Shown in pieces: positions 6,026-7,062 of a stretch of DNA of 7,062 bases (its first letter is position 1; each line of letters begins with the position of its first letter). Under the pieces are notes generated by a model. It did not search any database. It saw nothing but the letters and a program-made list of their open reading frames with translations, and had not been told where the DNA came from. Location: positions 1 through 7,062 of the forward strand of contig JAGHCC010000177.1 of assembly GCA_021160685.1 (NCBI GenBank), given 5' to 3'. The stretch comes from Desulfobulbaceae bacterium. Lineage in GTDB: Bacteria; Desulfobacterota; Desulfobulbia; Desulfobulbales; SURF-16. Made by a program: the position numbers and the translations under genes.

Positions 6026-7062
6026 TCACACCATCAAATCATCAACAAATTCTGAGGCGGGATCAACACCTGTCACCAGCAGTTGATCTCTAGCGCGGGT
6101 GCAGGCAACGTAAAGCAAATGACGCTCTGTATTATAAACTTCTTCGAGATCCGTATCGTCTGTAACAGTCTCAATGCGCTCTTGTAGGGGAAGAACTTCA
6201 TCGTCGCAGGCCATGACAACAACAACTCGAAACTCAAGGCCTTTGGCCAAGTGCATGGTGCTGATAGACGCATAGCCGTTAACCATCTTGAGCTTTTCAT
6301 CAAGGAGTTTAAAGGGCAACTCAACAGCCTTAGCTGCAGCACAAGCTCTTGCCAACTCTGCTTCTGAACGGACAAAAATACCAATCTCGCCAGGAAGAAT
6401 ACCATCACTTTGTAACTGCTGTAACCAGTTACCAACTGCCTCTATCTCATTCTCTTCACTATCCAGAATCTTCATAGTAGGCTTAGGCCCATTAAACACC
6501 GATACAGTTCCACCCCTCTTTTCTGTGTTACCGTCCACATCTGACAGTTCAGAGCCTAACACGAGGTCAGATTGCATCCTGATCTGATGGGACGTCCGGT
6601 AATTTACCCTCAGGCTGCGAGAGCGGCCACGAATATCTACCCCCAAGGCTTTCCAGGAAAAAGGCTGCTGAAAAATACGTTGGCCGAGATCCCCGGCAAA
6701 GAATAGATTGTTTGGACGATCATTGCCCAATGCCGCCAAAAACCGTAGCTGAGCCACACTTACATCCTGGGCCTCATCAATCACTACACAATCAAAAGGA
6801 AGATTTTTTGTTGCATGCAGTTTTTCAGCTACCTGACTGAACATATTAGCAGACGTTATAAGGCCACTGGTCTTCAGCTCATCGCGAACCTGTGAAAAGA
6901 TATCCCACAGGATGGCACGTTGCTTCTCTGGTAATCTGGTTTTTCTTCCCAGTCGCCTTGCGTCCCGATACTCTTCCCAACTACTAAGCTGCCAGGCATC
7001 AACCACATCCTGCCATTCACTCAGCAAAAATTGCTTGCTGAATTTATGGCCTGCAACATCAC
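6026..7062 (-). CDS. UvrD/Rep-type superfamily 1 DNA helicase, C-terminal part (5' end beyond window)
   Basis: ATP-dependent helicase of the UvrD/Rep class, expected to move along single-stranded DNA in repair, replication restart or defence. About 345 residues are visible and the frame stays open to the right edge, so the gene starts outside; the TTG at 7025-7027 is internal. Motifs seen in order: II, VVIDEAQD (fragment residues ~92-99); III, AGDLGQRIFQ then FSWK; IV, VNYRTSHQI; V, STMHLAKGLEF; VI, LLYVACTRARD. The stop TGA is at 6026-6028. Motif I (Walker A) and Ia are not in the window. Only about 110 residues separate motif IV from motif V, so the large 2B insertion of Rep and UvrD is absent or minimal and this is a compact family member. 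The GDxGQRIFQ motif III suits the group annotated as UvrD-helicase domain proteins, some carrying N-terminal nuclease-like domains. It should not be called UvrD, Rep or PcrA. Confidence 0.93.
   Translation of the reverse strand, partial: DVAGHKFSKQFLLSEWQDVVDAWQLSSWEEYRDARRLGRKTRLPEKQRAILWDIFSQVRDELKTSGLITSANMFSQVAEKLHATKNLPFDCVVIDEAQDVSVAQLRFLAALGNDRPNNLFFAGDLGQRIFQQPFSWKALGVDIRGRSRSLRVNYRTSHQIRMQSDLVLGSELSDVDGNTEKRGGTVSVFNGPKPTMKILDSEENEIEAVGNWLQQLQSDGILPGEIGIFVRSEAELARACAAAKAVELPFKLLDEKLKMVNGYASISTMHLAKGLEFRVVVVMACDDEVLPLQERIETVTDDTDLEEVYNTERHLLYVACTRARDQLLVTGVDPASEFVDDLMV

Noticed and set aside
5807..6055. Plus-strand 82-residue frame in the gap, overlapping the helicase 3' end
   Set aside because: No good ribosome binding site, no recognised motif, and its end runs antisense into the helicase gene. 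It is more likely chance than a gene, though a database search could change this.
5963..6055. AGGAGATATAC-like ribosome binding site on the plus strand
   Set aside because: No ATG follows at a proper distance. A frame from the nearby TTG is only about 24 codons long, so the match is coincidental.
7025..7027. TTG as the helicase start codon
   Set aside because: The same frame continues with sensible codons to the right edge, and the essential Walker A motif must lie upstream, so this TTG is an internal Leu.

Overview
The window holds two protein-coding genes, both on the minus strand and both cut by a window edge, with an AT-rich gap of about 460 bases between them. The genes look like a free-living Gram-negative proteobacterium, probably a gammaproteobacterium. 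That rests on the style of the signalling protein and its periplasmic sensor domains; no marker gene is present to fix the taxon.

About 79% of the window (1-5563) is one uninterrupted reading frame. It starts at an ATG at 5563 and runs off the left edge, giving at least 1854 residues of a giant hybrid sensor histidine kinase. The order read from the translation is: signal peptide; two periplasmic substrate-binding-protein (Venus flytrap) domains of the BvgS/EvgS type; a transmembrane hairpin with a very basic cytoplasmic loop; a second periplasmic sensor of the double-Cache type; a third membrane helix; three PAS domains; HisKA with phospho-acceptor His1340; a HATPase domain; and two receiver domains with intact phosphorylation sites. 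The protein continues past the edge, most likely into a histidine phosphotransfer (Hpt) domain.

The right part (6026-7062) is the C-terminal ~345 residues of a compact UvrD/Rep-type superfamily 1 helicase. Motifs II to VI are visible. The Walker A end lies outside the window.

The gap (5564-6025) has no convincing gene. It holds a short hairpin, an AT-rich promoter-like stretch and a CAA-rich leader without a recognisable Shine-Dalgarno sequence directly before the kinase start. The two genes are co-oriented, but the gap and the lack of functional relation suggest they are not one operon.

The most notable item is the sensor architecture: two complete periplasmic input modules stacked in series through a membrane hairpin, followed by three cytoplasmic PAS domains. 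It looks like a BvgS-type sensor region placed in front of a complete Cache-PAS hybrid kinase. I see no clearly new biological system beyond this. No mobile element, CRISPR array, tRNA or rRNA gene was seen.
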